Assembly (NCBI GenBank): GCA_009773395.1
Contig: WRPI01000002.1
Coordinates: forward strand, 482,413 to 546,412
Direction: 5' to 3'
Length of the DNA stretch: 64,000 nt
Source of the DNA: Hyphomonadaceae bacterium
GTDB lineage: Bacteria > Pseudomonadota > Alphaproteobacteria > Caulobacterales > Aquidulcibacteraceae
Position 1 is the stretch's first letter. The number at the start of each line of letters is the position of its first letter. The notes below the pieces were generated by a model. That model had not been told where the DNA came from. It ran no database searches and saw only the letters and a list, made by a program, of their open reading frames with translations. Shown here in pieces: positions 1 through 9,778 of the stretch. The translations under genes were made by a program, and so were the position numbers.

Positions 1-1751
1 TTGCGACCGCGTCGCCGTGGGCGACGGCGTTTGCCGCGCTGAATAGAAATTGAATCAGCATCGGTTTTTTCTTCGCCTTCACTTTCGTCATCAAGATATT
101 CTTCGCCTTCGGCGTGAATTTCTTCATCCGATTGCTCAATGTCTTTGAGATAGGCGAAATTAAATTCTGGCTCATCAATTTCTTCACCTTGGCGAGTGAT
201 TTCAAACTCATAACTCGAAAGGCTCATTTCGGAAACTGCAGTTATTTTGACCACAATTCCGCGCGCCGCTTCCATTGTTGCCAAATGCCGCCTTTTTTCG
301 TTCAAGAGATATAAAGCAGTTTCGGTATCGGCGCGAACTTCGACTTCACAATCGCGGCGACCGCCGACGGCGGCTTCAACTTCGCGCAATATTTGGGTTG
401 CAGTTGATGAAACCGACCTTATTCGGCCAAATCCACTGCAAGTCGGACAGACATGGCTTGAGCCTTCCAAAACCCCAGTTCTGCGGCGTTGACGCGAGAT
501 TTCGAGCAGGCCAAAAGTTGAAATCTTGCTCATTTGCACCCGTGCGCGGTCCAAGCGCAAAGCGTCTTTCATGCGTTTTTCGACCGCCCTATCGTTACGC
601 TGTTCTTCCATGTCGATGAAGTCAATCACCAACAAGCCAGCGAGATCGCGAAGTCGCATTTGACGGGCAACTTCATCGGCGGCTTCTAAATTAGTTTTGA
701 GCGCGGTTTGTTCGATGGAGCGTTCTCTAGTTGATTTCCCTGAATTTACGTCAATTGCAACCAGTGCTTCGGTTTGATTTATGACGATATATCCGCCCGA
801 TTTGAGTTGAACCACGCCATCGTGAATGCCAGATAGCTTGCTATCGACCGCCATACGCGAAAATAAAGGCGTGGAGTTTTTGTAAAGATGCACTTTGCGG
901 GCATGGCTTGGGATAAGCATTTTCACAAAGTCTTTGGCTTCACGATAGGCGCCTTCGCCTTCGATGACGATTGAACCAATGTCTTTATTGTAAAGATCGC
1001 GAATGGCGCGTTTTACAAGGCTCTCTTCTTCGTGAATTAAGCTTGGAGCAACCGATTCGAGTGTGCGCGCCCTAATATCGTCCCAAAGCCTGATTAAATA
1101 TTCATAGTCGCGCTTGATTTCAGTTTTATTGGCTTTTGCTCCAGCAGTTCTAATAATTAGACCCATGCCTTTTGGCACTAATAAATCCGAAACAATTGTC
1201 TTTAGGCGTTTTCTGTCTGCAACATTCGCTATTTTGCGCGATATTCCGCCACCGCGCGGCGTGTTTGGCATAAGAACACAATATCTGCCAGCCAATGAAA
1301 GATAAGTGGTCAGCGCCGCGCCTTTATTGCCGCGTTCCTCTTTAACCGCTTGAACCAACATTATTTGTCGGCGTTTCAATACGTCTTGAATTTTGTAACG
1401 GCGATTTTGGGCACGGCGAGCGCGGCCATTATCATCCTCATCATCAACTGCATCTTCGGCGGCCATTGCAGCTTCTTCAGCAAGCAGCGCTTCGCGATCC
1501 GCAATTGGGATTTGGTAATAATCGGGGTGGACTTCGGAAAAAGCCAAAAAGCCGTGGCGTATATTGCCGAAGTCAACAAAACCCGCTTGTAATGAAGGTT
1601 CAACCCTCGTTACTTTGGCTAAATAAATATTACCACGAATTTGCTGTCTGGCTTTGGTTTCTACATCGAATTCTTCTAGTTCATTCCCTGCAAGTACCAC
1701 CACCCGAGTTTCCTCGGAATGCGCTGCGTCGATTAACATTGTTTTTGACAT
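1..1751 (-). CDS. rne: Ribonuclease E/G, 5' part (C-terminus beyond the window)
   Basis: This is the endoribonuclease that starts mRNA decay and processes rRNA and tRNA, and it is the scaffold of the degradosome. Reading leftwards from the ATG at 1749-1751, the frame stays open for 583 codons to the window edge. An S1 RNA-binding domain lies near residues 35-130 (GNIYLAKVTRVEPSLQAGFV). An insert rich in acidic residues and then RRAQNRRYK splits the S1 domain, as in alphaproteobacterial RNase E. The catalytic metal motif AIDVNSG and the second aspartate in LLVIDFIDM are present, followed by the Zn-link CPTCSGFGR. The visible end is acidic and then arginine-rich (KRRRPRRRG), the start of the disordered tail. 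It diverges from amiC. Identity is very secure; total length is unknown. Confidence 0.97.
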   Translation of the reverse strand, partial: MSKTMLIDAAHSEETRVVVLAGNELEEFDVETKARQQIRGNIYLAKVTRVEPSLQAGFVDFGNIRHGFLAFSEVHPDYYQIPIADREALLAEEAAMAAEDAVDDEDDNGRARRAQNRRYKIQDVLKRRQIMLVQAVKEERGNKGAALTTYLSLAGRYCVLMPNTPRGGGISRKIANVADRKRLKTIVSDLLVPKGMGLIIRTAGAKANKTEIKRDYEYLIRLWDDIRARTLESVAPSLIHEEESLVKRAIRDLYNKDIGSIVIEGEGAYREAKDFVKMLIPSHARKVHLYKNSTPLFSRMAVDSKLSGIHDGVVQLKSGGYIVINQTEALVAIDVNSGKSTRERSIEQTALKTNLEAADEVARQMRLRDLAGLLVIDFIDMEEQRNDRAVEKRMKDALRLDRARVQMSKISTFGLLEISRQRRRTGVLEGSSHVCPTCSGFGRIRSVSSTATQILREVEAAVGGRRDCEVEVRADTETALYLLNEKRRHLATMEAARGIVVKITAVSEMSLSSYEFEITRQGEEIDEPEFNFAYLKDIEQSDEEIHAEGEEYLDDESEGEEKTDADSISIQRGKRRRPRRRGR

Positions 1752-2234
1752 TATTATAAACTCCCGCGTCAAGCAGCAGCCGTCCAAAATTTACTATTTT
1801 TGATTGATTCTTAAGTAAGATTTTGAATTTATGCGTGCTGGACGCCAAAAATGAAACTGGGTTTGTTGAAAAGCCCGCCCGCCAAAAAGGACGGTAAAAG
1901 CGCATAATATCAAAATCACAAGCAATCCTATACGGCGGCGAAGGCGAACCTTGCGCTTTAATATTGCTGTGAATGTATTCCATGCGCACCATGAAGCGTG
2001 CTTTCTAAATCTAACGATACCGCGTCTATTGCGATAAACCTGCAATGCTAAGGCTTATATGCGCTTAGCTGAAGTTGTGACTTCGATTTATAGACTATCG
2101 GTTAATATTGCAATAGCGTCACTACCAGAACCCACCTAGGGTGCAGTTCGCCTTATTTTTGCCACGCAAAATTTGCAATACGAAAATTGCGCTGGCTTTC
2201 AAATCACCCTAATCAGGGTTTGACAATATAATGC
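1752..2234. other. Long divergent intergenic region rne / amiC
   Basis: About 480 bases without a convincing gene separate the divergent rne and amiC. A long 5' leader is known to mediate autoregulation of rne in enterobacteria; a similar role here is inference. On the minus strand, TTGCAA (2108-2113) and TATAAA (2087-2092) form a weak promoter-like pair with a short 15-base spacer, which would give rne a leader of more than 300 bases. Short minus-strand open frames exist but lack good ribosome-binding sites. A TTGACA at 2220-2225 lies just before the amiC start. Confidence 0.4.
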
Positions 2235-3494
2235 GTGGTATCAAGATTGATTGTAAGGCAATTGAAAAAAAATTTGAAAGCGGTTTCGAATTGGGTTGTT
2301 ATTGCAATTGCAGCTATATTGTTTGCGATTAGCACAATTGCTTGGGCGCAAAATCAAAACGCGAATAGCGGCGTGCGCGCGCGAGTTTTCAATATTTCAG
2401 TCGATGCAGTTACCGCAGGCGGCGCGGCGATTAATATTAGACTTAACCGAAATGTCGAATATCGCTATTTCACTTTGCCAGCGCCAACCCCGCGTTTAGT
2501 TATTGATATGCCAAAAGTTGATTGGGCGATGGGGCAAGGCGAAGCGGGCATTATTTCAGGTGGCGGGTTAGTGAAACAAATACGTTTTGCCCACAAATCT
2601 GGCACCGAATCGAGAATCGTTATTGATTTGAACGGGCCAATTAGGGTCGTTAGCAATGAAATAAGTGGGATTATCGGCTCAAAAACCCTGCGCTTTGTAA
2701 TTGCGCCGACCAGCCCGCGCAATTTCGCGCAAGCAGCACCGCCAACTGTCCCCAAAACCAAGCAATTGACAGTTCCTTCACCAGTTTCACCAAGAGCCAG
2801 TGCCAATCGCCGCGTGATTGTTATTGACCCTGGGCACGGCGGCAATGACCCAGGTGCACTCGGATTTACAAGTGGTGTTTTGGAAAAGAACGTAACCCTT
2901 GCAAGCGCCGAGACTTTAGCCAGTATTTTGCGGCGCGACCCGAGATTTCAAGTAATATTGACCCGCAGCAATGACGCATTTTTACCATTAGAGCGAAGAA
3001 TCATTATCGCAAGAGATTTGAGGGCAGATCTGTTCATTTCACTTCATGCGGACGCTGCGCCGCCCAATGCCCGTGCAAAAGGGGCAACTGCATATACTTT
3101 AAGCGAACAAGGCGGCGAAAGATCTCGTAAATTGCTTAACCGCGATAATTGGACAATTGCAGCGCCGAACCGCGCCAATGATTCGACCGTGACCGAAATT
3201 TTGCGAGATCTAACGCAAAGAGACACAAAAAACCAATCAGCGATTTTTGCTGAATCCATTCTCAAGAATGTTAGGCAAATTGGGCCGGTAACTTCGTCGT
3301 CACATCGCCGCGCTGGTTTTTTTGTGTTGTTATCGCCAACAGTTCCAGCCGTGCTGTTTGAAATGGGCTTTATCACCGATGCCGAAGACCAAGCAAGGCT
3401 AATTGACCCCGGGTTTCGGCGGCGGCAAATGGGTGCAGTGGCCTCGGCAATTGATGAGTATTTTGATGCGCAGGACGCAAGAAATCGCCAATGA
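2235..3494 (+). CDS. amiC: N-acetylmuramoyl-L-alanine amidase with AMIN domain
   Basis: This is a periplasmic zinc amidase that cleaves the amide bond between MurNAc and the stem peptide to split daughter cells. A signal sequence ends at AIAWA-like STIAWA/Q near residue 39. An AMIN domain (about residues 50-155) targets the septum, followed by a Pro/Ser linker and the Amidase_3 domain from about 193. The zinc and catalytic residues are visible in VIDPGHGG (His about 201), GVLEKN (Glu), SLHAD (His) and FEMGFITD (Glu). The start is uncertain: the frame begins at GTG 2235, no in-frame ATG exists near it, and TTG codons at 2247 or slightly downstream are alternatives. It precedes mrcA, so two cell-wall enzymes are adjacent. 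Confidence 0.93.
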   Translation: MVSRLIVRQLKKNLKAVSNWVVIAIAAILFAISTIAWAQNQNANSGVRARVFNISVDAVTAGGAAINIRLNRNVEYRYFTLPAPTPRLVIDMPKVDWAMGQGEAGIISGGGLVKQIRFAHKSGTESRIVIDLNGPIRVVSNEISGIIGSKTLRFVIAPTSPRNFAQAAPPTVPKTKQLTVPSPVSPRASANRRVIVIDPGHGGNDPGALGFTSGVLEKNVTLASAETLASILRRDPRFQVILTRSNDAFLPLERRIIIARDLRADLFISLHADAAPPNARAKGATAYTLSEQGGERSRKLLNRDNWTIAAPNRANDSTVTEILRDLTQRDTKNQSAIFAESILKNVRQIGPVTSSSHRRAGFFVLLSPTVPAVLFEMGFITDAEDQARLIDPGFRRRQMGAVASAIDEYFDAQDARNRQ

Positions 3495-3587
3495 TACCAT
3501 TGAAAACATTTTTAACGGCGAGTTTGATTTGAAATCGCCTGTCGATTGAGTTAGTTAGGATTGGGTAGTTGGAGCAGAAAAGGCCAA

Positions 3588-5966
3588 ATGCGTTTTTTAT
3601 ATAGATTTTTGGCTTTGTTGGTGCTCGGCGGAATTGCGGCGGGCGTAATCGGCGCGGTGGTGATGTTGGGGCTTGCGCTTAAAACCTTACCAGATCCGCA
3701 AAAACTTGCTTCATTTTCGCCCGCATTTTCAAGCAAAGTCTATTCAGCCGATGGTCAACAAATTGGCTTGTTCGCGCGTGAAAATCGTTCGTTCATGCCT
3801 TTGGAGCAAGTGCCAAATCACGTGATTGCGGCATTTATGGCGGCGGAAGATAAGGATTTTTACTCCCACGCTGGCGTCGATTTAATGGGGGTATCGCGGG
3901 CGATACTTTATAATATTTCCACTGTTGGTCGTTCGCGTAGAATGCAAGGCGCGTCAACCATTACCCAACAAGTGGCCGAAAATGTATTGCTGATTGATGG
4001 CAATCGCAAGCGCGGCCTCGATAGATATGTGTCCAAAGTTCAAGAAGCGCTGATTTCGTTTCGCATTGAATCAATGTTAACCAAAGACCAAATCATGGAA
4101 ATATATTTGAACCAGATTTTCCTTGGATATCGTTCATATGGCGTTGAAGCCGCCGCACAGACTTATTTTGGAAAAAGCGTGCGCGACATTACAATTGCCC
4201 AAGCAGCTTTCCTCGGCGCTTTACCCAAGGGGCCTAATAATTACGATCCGATAAAACGCACCGCCAACGCCAAAGGTCGGCGCGATTGGGTTATTGGCCG
4301 CATGGTCGCGGCGGGTTTTATTTCGCGCGCCCAAGCCAATGCAGCGTTGCAAGAGCCGTTAAATTATGTGCCGCACCCAAGAGGCTCATGGACTAACCCT
4401 GAAGCAGGTGAGTTTGTCGAAGAAGTGCGGCGCGACCTTATACGCAGATTTGGCCCTGATGCCCCTTATTCGCGCGGATTCATAGTGCGAACGACAATGG
4501 ACATGAATGCGCAACGAGCCGCCAGACGCGCTTTGCAAAATGGCCTCAATCGGTTCAGCCCGAACCGCGCACGGGGTTTTGCGGGCGCGCTGGGTAATCT
4601 CACGATTGATGAAAATTGGGCGGCTAAACTTGGCCGCGTCAGATATTTTAAGCCAGAACCTAACGCCCGCTTGGGTCTTGTTATGGATAATGCCCAAAAA
4701 TACGGCTTGGTTGATGGCCGCAAAACAAATATCCCGCAAGCCGATAAAGACTGGGCTGCGCGGTCAAATCGTGCGTTGGCGGACGGACAAATAGTATGGC
4801 TTGGTCGCAGAGATGATGCAACTTATCAATTGCGCAGGCATCAGAGCATACAGGGTGCATTGGTGAGCATAAATGCCCATACTGGCGCTGTTGTCGCTAT
4901 GGCTGGTGGTTATGACATTGAAGATTCGGGTTTTAACCGCGCAACCCAAGCAAGGCGGCAACCAGGTTCAGCAATAAAGCCAATAATTTATGCCGCTGCC
5001 TTAGAGCAAGGAATGACGCCAACCACCAAAATATCTGACTCAAAAATAACTGGCGGTGGTTGGGGCCCTGAAAATGCTGATAGGCGCTTTATGGGCATGA
5101 TTACATTGCGCCAAGCCTTGGTTTTGTCGCGCAACACCGTCACAGTGCGAATTGCGCGGCGTATTGGAATGCGGCGAATTGCCGATTATGCGCGGCGTTT
5201 TGGGGTTTATCAAGATTTACCCAATGATTTAACGATGGCACTTGGGGCAGGCGAGACTTCGGTTTTGAAACTAACTTCGGCTTTTGGAGTATTTCCAAAT
5301 GGTGGGCGCTACGTGCCACCAGTATTTTATGACCGCCTGCAAGACAGCCGTGGTAATACGGTTTGGCGCGCCGACAGACGTTATTGCGCGGGCTGCGATG
5401 CGCCTTTTGATCCCAAAATTGGCCCACCAAGAATGGAAGCTTGGGGCACACAGGTGGTTAGCCCGCGCACAGCTTGGGAAATGGTGCAAATATTGCTCGA
5501 AGTTGTTACCAATGGGACGGGGCGATCTGCAGGTTTTTCGCATCCCGTTGGCGGTAAAACTGGAACCACAAGTGACTATAAAGATGCATGGTTTGTAGGG
5601 TTTTCGCCAACTTATGTAACCGGGGTTTTTGTAGGCTATGATCTGCCGAGAACTATTGCCCAAGGCGCGGCAGGTGGCACAGTTTCGGCGCCAATTTTCC
5701 GCGAATTTATGTCAAATTATTTGGCCGATAAACCGATTGAGCAATTTGCGCCAAATGCCGAGGCAATGCGCGAAATCGGCGCAGAGGAGCGCATGCGCAT
5801 GATTGACGTGCTGCAAACCAAACCAAGGCTTGTGCCAAGGCCAGTGAGACGTGCTGCACCCACGGCTAAGGAAGGCGAGCCGTCAGATGAGGCTGCAACT
5901 ACTCCACTTCCTGAAGCAGTTGTAGTGCCGCCCGAAGCTGCGCCAGCTGCAACGTCACCCGAATAG
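3588..5966 (+). CDS. mrcA: Penicillin-binding protein 1A (class A, bifunctional)
   Basis: This inner-membrane peptidoglycan synthase polymerises lipid II and cross-links the product. After a short basic N-terminus comes one membrane segment (LALLVLGGIAAGVIGAVVML). Next is a GT51 glycosyltransferase with AAEDKDFYSHAG and QGASTITQQVAEN. The transpeptidase follows, with SxxK in PGSAIKPI, SxN in LSRNT and KTGTTSDYKD. The C-terminus is a low-complexity Pro/Ala/Glu tail. I prefer ATG 3588 because AAAAGG sits at a good distance upstream. A TTG at 3561 in the same frame would add nine residues but has no well-placed ribosome site. It lies between amiC and prfB, the conserved alphaproteobacterial order. 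Confidence 0.96.
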   Translation: MRFLYRFLALLVLGGIAAGVIGAVVMLGLALKTLPDPQKLASFSPAFSSKVYSADGQQIGLFARENRSFMPLEQVPNHVIAAFMAAEDKDFYSHAGVDLMGVSRAILYNISTVGRSRRMQGASTITQQVAENVLLIDGNRKRGLDRYVSKVQEALISFRIESMLTKDQIMEIYLNQIFLGYRSYGVEAAAQTYFGKSVRDITIAQAAFLGALPKGPNNYDPIKRTANAKGRRDWVIGRMVAAGFISRAQANAALQEPLNYVPHPRGSWTNPEAGEFVEEVRRDLIRRFGPDAPYSRGFIVRTTMDMNAQRAARRALQNGLNRFSPNRARGFAGALGNLTIDENWAAKLGRVRYFKPEPNARLGLVMDNAQKYGLVDGRKTNIPQADKDWAARSNRALADGQIVWLGRRDDATYQLRRHQSIQGALVSINAHTGAVVAMAGGYDIEDSGFNRATQARRQPGSAIKPIIYAAALEQGMTPTTKISDSKITGGGWGPENADRRFMGMITLRQALVLSRNTVTVRIARRIGMRRIADYARRFGVYQDLPNDLTMALGAGETSVLKLTSAFGVFPNGGRYVPPVFYDRLQDSRGNTVWRADRRYCAGCDAPFDPKIGPPRMEAWGTQVVSPRTAWEMVQILLEVVTNGTGRSAGFSHPVGGKTGTTSDYKDAWFVGFSPTYVTGVFVGYDLPRTIAQGAAGGTVSAPIFREFMSNYLADKPIEQFAPNAEAMREIGAEERMRMIDVLQTKPRLVPRPVRRAAPTAKEGEPSDEAATTPLPEAVVVPPEAAPAATSPE

Positions 5967-5993
5967 ACTTTCTGCTCAAATTGGAGAAAATAA

Positions 5994-7103
5994 ATGCGTG
6001 CGCAAATAGAAGCGCTTGGAGCTGATATTTCTAAGTCAATTGCTTTGCTACGCAAAAGATTGAATTGGGAACAAAGCCAAAGGCGACTAGACGAACTTGT
6101 GGCAATGAGCCAAAATTCGGCGCTCTGGGACGATCCGCAAGCCGCACAAATATTGATGCGTGAGAAAAACCAACTTGCGCTGTCAATGGAGCAAATCAAG
6201 TCGCTGGAAAATTTATTGGCAGAGAATTTGGAACTTGCCGAATTAGCCGAACTTGAAGGCGATGAAGCCCTTGTCGATGAAGCCGAAGCCGCACTTAAAG
6301 CAGCGGCAGCATTGGCAGAACGGGCGGAACTCGAGGCACTATTATCGGGCGAAGCCGATGCCAATGATTGTTATGTTGAAATCAATGCTGGCGCAGGCGG
6401 CACCGAAAGCCAAGATTGGGCATTGATGCTGCGCCGCATGTATATGCGCTGGGCAAATAACCATGAATTGTTGGTTGAGGAAATTGACGAAAATATTGGC
6501 GACGAAGCTGGCATTAAATCCGCGACATTACTGATGAAGGGTCTCAATTCATACGGTTGGCTAAAAACCGAAGCGGGCGTTCATCGCTTGGTGCGGATTT
6601 CACCATTTGACAGCAATGCAAGACGCCATACGAGTTTTGCTAGTGTTTGGGTTTATCCCGTGGTCGATGACAATATTCAAATTGAAATTCAAGATAAAGA
6701 CGTGCGAATTGATACCTATCGTGCGTCTGGTTCTGGCGGCCAACACGTCAATAAAACGGATTCCGCCGTGCGCATTACCCATTTGCCTACCGGAATAGCC
6801 GTGGCCTCACAACAAGAACGATCGCAACATCGCAACCGCGAAATCGCGTGGAAAATGTTGCGCGCAAGGCTTTATGAACTCGAATTACAAAAACGCGAAC
6901 TTGCAAGCCAAGCGATAGAAGATTCCAAAACCGACATTGGTTGGGGCCACCAAATCCGGTCTTATGTTCTGCAGCCCTATCAATTGGTAAAGGACCTGCG
7001 CACCAATGTGGAAACATCGGATACGCAAGGCGTATTGGACGGCGACTTAGACAAGTTTATGGCTGCGTCTTTAGCTGCAAGAGTTGGCGTGGCTGATTTG
7101 TAA
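5994..7103 (+). CDS. prfB: Peptide chain release factor 2
   Basis: RF2 recognises UGA and UAA stop codons and triggers peptide release. The 369-residue product has the N-terminal helical domain, the stop-recognition region with [10 protein letters not shown] (SPF tripeptide), and the catalytic loop [10 protein letters not shown] (GGQ) that enters the peptidyl transferase centre. A good ribosome site (GGAGA) precedes ATG 5994. The reading frame is continuous from the start, so the programmed +1 frameshift with an in-frame UGA that autoregulates RF2 in E. coli and many bacteria is absent. It follows mrcA by 27 bases. Confidence 0.97.
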   Translation: MRAQIEALGADISKSIALLRKRLNWEQSQRRLDELVAMSQNSALWDDPQAAQILMREKNQLALSMEQIKSLENLLAENLELAELAELEGDEALVDEAEAALKAAAALAERAELEALLSGEADANDCYVEINAGAGGTESQDWALMLRRMYMRWANNHELLVEEIDENIGDEAGIKSATLLMKGLNSYGWLKTEAGVHRLVRISPFDSNARRHTSFASVWVYPVVDDNIQIEIQDKDVRIDTYRASGSGGQHVNKTDSAVRITHLPTGIAVASQQERSQHRNREIAWKMLRARLYELELQKRELASQAIEDSKTDIGWGHQIRSYVLQPYQLVKDLRTNVETSDTQGVLDGDLDKFMAASLAARVGVADL

Positions 7104-7176
7104 TGGTTAGGGTCAGGCACACTAATATCGACGAAAATCCGCTAAAATGGCTTCATATTGGGCGCAAATCTCACTC

Positions 7177-7198
7177 AAAGAGGCGAACAAGCCTCTTT
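7177..7198 (+). terminator. Intrinsic terminator-like hairpin after prfB
   Basis: A perfect 8-bp stem (AAAGAGGC / GCCTCTTT) with a six-base loop is followed by TTCG. It lies 73 bases after the prfB stop and before the opposite-strand bactofilin gene. The uridine tract is short, so efficiency is uncertain. Confidence 0.55.
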
Positions 7199-7266
7199 TC
7201 GTAATCTTCGCACCCACTATTTTGCCATTTTCACGGCTTTTTCGCCAAATTTAGTGTTGCCTGGCC

Positions 7267-7866
7267 CTATGCAGTCGCCGCAAACGCTTCGCCGAGTTCC
7301 TGAGCAATTGTTGACTTAGAGGTCGCATTTTTACTAGATGCGGCTTTCGGTGATTTGGGTTTTTCGACATTATTACTGATGATTACAGTGTCTTCTTGAG
7401 ACGTATTAGGAGCAGTATTGCCCCCACTATTATCAGCAATCGCCATTTGCGTATCAGCTAAAGGATCTGCTTGACGTTTAGAGCGACCATCAAAACTACC
7501 GCCTTCTTCGATAATAAGCACCGAATGGGTCAAATCACCTTCAATTGAACCAGTTCCAGCCAATAAAATCGTCCGTGCCGTCACATTGCCAGCAATCTTG
7601 CCACGAATTGTCGCGGTTTCGGCAACAACATTGCCGTTGATATGGCCGGTTGCACCAACTGTGAATAATGAACAGCGAACATCGCCATCAACTTTGCCAT
7701 CGACAGCCAAATCGCCAACAGTAACAATCGAGCCCATAATATTGGCATTTGCCGCAATTACCGAGGCCTGAGCGCGTGGTTTTGGTGTTTCAGCCGCATG
7801 GGTCTCGCTTTCATTTGCAACAACAACCGCAACTTCGTTTTCCGCTTTCGACTTTTTTCCCCACAT
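7267..7866 (-). CDS. Bactofilin family polymer-forming protein
   Basis: Bactofilins form nucleotide-free filaments that organise cell-wall synthesis or stalk and polarity structures at the membrane. The 199-residue protein has a charged N-terminal tail. Its core (about residues 40-140) has the repetitive right-handed beta-helix pattern typical of DUF583: NIMGSIVTVGDLAVDGKVDG, then repeated (hydrophobic)-x-G segments such as GHINGNVVAETATIRGKIAG. The C-terminal tail is disordered and Ala/Ser/Thr-rich. I chose ATG 7866 because GAGG lies about nine bases upstream; ATG 7875 and TTG 7881 are alternatives. The gene stands alone. Confidence 0.9.
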   Translation of the reverse strand: MWGKKSKAENEVAVVVANESETHAAETPKPRAQASVIAANANIMGSIVTVGDLAVDGKVDGDVRCSLFTVGATGHINGNVVAETATIRGKIAGNVTARTILLAGTGSIEGDLTHSVLIIEEGGSFDGRSKRQADPLADTQMAIADNSGGNTAPNTSQEDTVIISNNVEKPKSPKAASSKNATSKSTIAQELGEAFAATA

Positions 7867-7966
7867 TTGGTGCATCCTCAAAAATTAAATTACAACTTCT
7901 ATTCGCCAACTTCCGCCAATTGCGCAAGTAATTTCCCCAAAAAATATCCTTACAAAAGCAGCAAGG

Positions 7967-8434
7967 TTAGATATTTCGTGCCGTTGCCAAGACTTCTTCG
8001 ACATGGCCAGTGATTTTCACTTTTCGCCATATCTTGGCGATTTTGCCGCTTGCATCAATCAAGAAAGTCGCGCGCTCCATGCCCATATATTTGCGACCAT
8101 ACATCGATTTTTCAACCCAAACGCCGTATTTATTTGCAACATCCAAGCTTTCATCACTAAGTAGTGCAAAACTAATGCCATATTTGGCTTTGAACTTATC
8201 GTGGCTTTTGATGCTATCTTTTGAAACCCCAATAATGATAGAGTCAGCCTTGACGAACTCGTCATTATGAAGCGTAAATTGTTGCGCCTGCGACGTGCAA
8301 CCCGAAGTATCGTCCTTGGGATAGAAATACAAAACAATCTTTTTCCCGCGCATCGCGCTCAAAGAGACCTCGGTGCCGCCGTCACTTGGCAGCGTAAAAT
8401 CGGGGGTATTATCGCCAATATTCAGTGCAGTCAT
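7967..8434 (-). CDS. bcp: Peroxiredoxin, BCP/PrxQ type
   Basis: This thiol peroxidase reduces hydroperoxides using thioredoxin-type electron donors in the cytosol. The 155 residues cover the whole AhpC/TSA-like fold. The peroxidatic cysteine sits in YPKDDTSGCTSQAQ (Cys about 47). The resolving cysteine that many PrxQ proteins have five residues later is replaced (QAQQF), so this is probably a 1-Cys-type or atypical member. It starts 8 bases after the tyrS stop and should share that transcript. An AGGA ribosome site precedes the ATG. Confidence 0.93.
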   Translation of the reverse strand: MTALNIGDNTPDFTLPSDGGTEVSLSAMRGKKIVLYFYPKDDTSGCTSQAQQFTLHNDEFVKADSIIIGVSKDSIKSHDKFKAKYGISFALLSDESLDVANKYGVWVEKSMYGRKYMGMERATFLIDASGKIAKIWRKVKITGHVEEVLATARNI

Positions 8435-8442
8435 TCCAAGTC

Positions 8443-9702
8443 CTATTTCAAAACCACGTTCAAATGGCGCTTTTTGCCAAGTGATAATTTGATGTTATAG
8501 CATGAAAGCAAATTATCGGGGATAGGCAAACTAACATCACTTATGGTTTTGTCCTCAATTTTCAAACCACCGCCTTTTGCGAGCCTTTTGGCTTCGCCAT
8601 TGGATTCTGCAAGGCCAGCCAAAACAAAAAGTGATGCAATATTGCTAAGGTCGGATTTTGCGATGAGGATTTCGGGCAAGCCTTCACTTGCGCCGCCGCC
8701 CGCGAATTGTGCGTTTGCAGTCACAAGCGCAGCGTCCGCCGCTTCGCGCCCATGACACAGTGCAGTGATTTCGCCAGCTAATATTTTCTTGGCGTCATTT
8801 ATTTCTGCGCCGCCCAGTGCTTCAAGACGGGCAATTTCGTCAAGCGGTAATTCAGTCAATAAGCGCAATAATTTTCCAACATCGGCATCATCAACATTGC
8901 GCCAATATTGCCAAAAATCGAAAGTCGAAAGCATGTCGGCATTAAGCCAAACCGCGCCCGCCGCAGTTTTGCCCATTTTTTGGCCAGCAGCGTTCATCAA
9001 TAATGGTTGGGTAAGTGCGAACACATTTTTATTATCAGCACGGCGACAAAGTTCAACGCCTTGAATAATATTGCCCCATTGATCCGAGCCGCCCATTTGC
9101 AAATTGCAATCATAACGCCTGGAAAGCTCCAAGAAGTCATAAGCCTGCAATAACATATAATTGAATTCAAGAAACGTAATCGGCGATTCTTGATCTAGCC
9201 GCCGTTTCACAATATCAAGCGCAATCATTTTATTGATGGTGAAATGGCGGCCAATTTCGGCGAGCATTTCAAGCCAACCAATATTTTCAAGCCATTCAAT
9301 ATTATCGACCATTTTGGCTTGGTTCGCACCAAATTCAATATATTTTTCGAAAACCGATTGAATGCCGGCTTTGTTTTCGGCGATACGTTCCAAAGTCAAA
9401 ACTGGCCGCGCTTCGTTTTTATCTGAAGGATCGCCAATCCGCGTTGTTCCCGATCCCATCAAGGCAATCGGCTTGCCGCCACATTGCTGCAAACGGCGCA
9501 ACAGAAATATTTGCGTAAGCGAGCCAACGTGCAGGCTTGGGGCCGTGCAGTCAAAACCAATGTAGCCAACCAATGGCTTTCCGCCTTTTTCACTTGCAAG
9601 CGCCGCCGCGTCCAAAGCATCAAGGTCGCTGGCTTGATAATATTGTCCGCGATCAATAATTAAATTGACGAAGCTGGACTTATATTTCGCTGGCGTTGGC
9701 AT
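8443..9702 (-). CDS. tyrS: Tyrosyl-tRNA synthetase
   Basis: This class I synthetase charges tRNA-Tyr. The 419-residue protein has the HIGH-equivalent LHVGSLTQ at about residue 55, the tyrosine-binding region with QMGGSDQWGN, and the KMSKS loop as KMGKTAAG near 245. A C-terminal S4 RNA-binding domain (LFVLAGLAESNGEAKRL onward) completes the family layout, and the length is normal. AGGAAA lies eight bases before ATG 9702. The gene heads a two-gene unit with bcp. Confidence 0.97.
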   Translation of the reverse strand: MPTPAKYKSSFVNLIIDRGQYYQASDLDALDAAALASEKGGKPLVGYIGFDCTAPSLHVGSLTQIFLLRRLQQCGGKPIALMGSGTTRIGDPSDKNEARPVLTLERIAENKAGIQSVFEKYIEFGANQAKMVDNIEWLENIGWLEMLAEIGRHFTINKMIALDIVKRRLDQESPITFLEFNYMLLQAYDFLELSRRYDCNLQMGGSDQWGNIIQGVELCRRADNKNVFALTQPLLMNAAGQKMGKTAAGAVWLNADMLSTFDFWQYWRNVDDADVGKLLRLLTELPLDEIARLEALGGAEINDAKKILAGEITALCHGREAADAALVTANAQFAGGGASEGLPEILIAKSDLSNIASLFVLAGLAESNGEAKRLAKGGGLKIEDKTISDVSLPIPDNLLSCYNIKLSLGKKRHLNVVLK

Positions 9703-9778
9703 TGTGATTTCCTGATTGTAACATTTATAGGTTTGGCTTTATAGGAAGTGGGAAGTTTTTCAAAGGACGAATTTGCAG

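Noticed and set aside
1681-2045. Two minus-strand short open frames upstream of rne
   Set aside because: One overlaps the rne start and neither has a credible ribosome site; the region reads better as a long untranslated leader.
5994-6100. Programmed frameshift in prfB
   Set aside because: The frame is continuous from ATG 5994 and no in-frame UGA with a CUU-type slip site is present.
5717-6364. 215-codon serine/alanine-rich open frame antisense to mrcA and prfB
   Set aside because: It is a mirror of GAA/GCA-rich coding sequence on the other strand, and both sense genes are certain.
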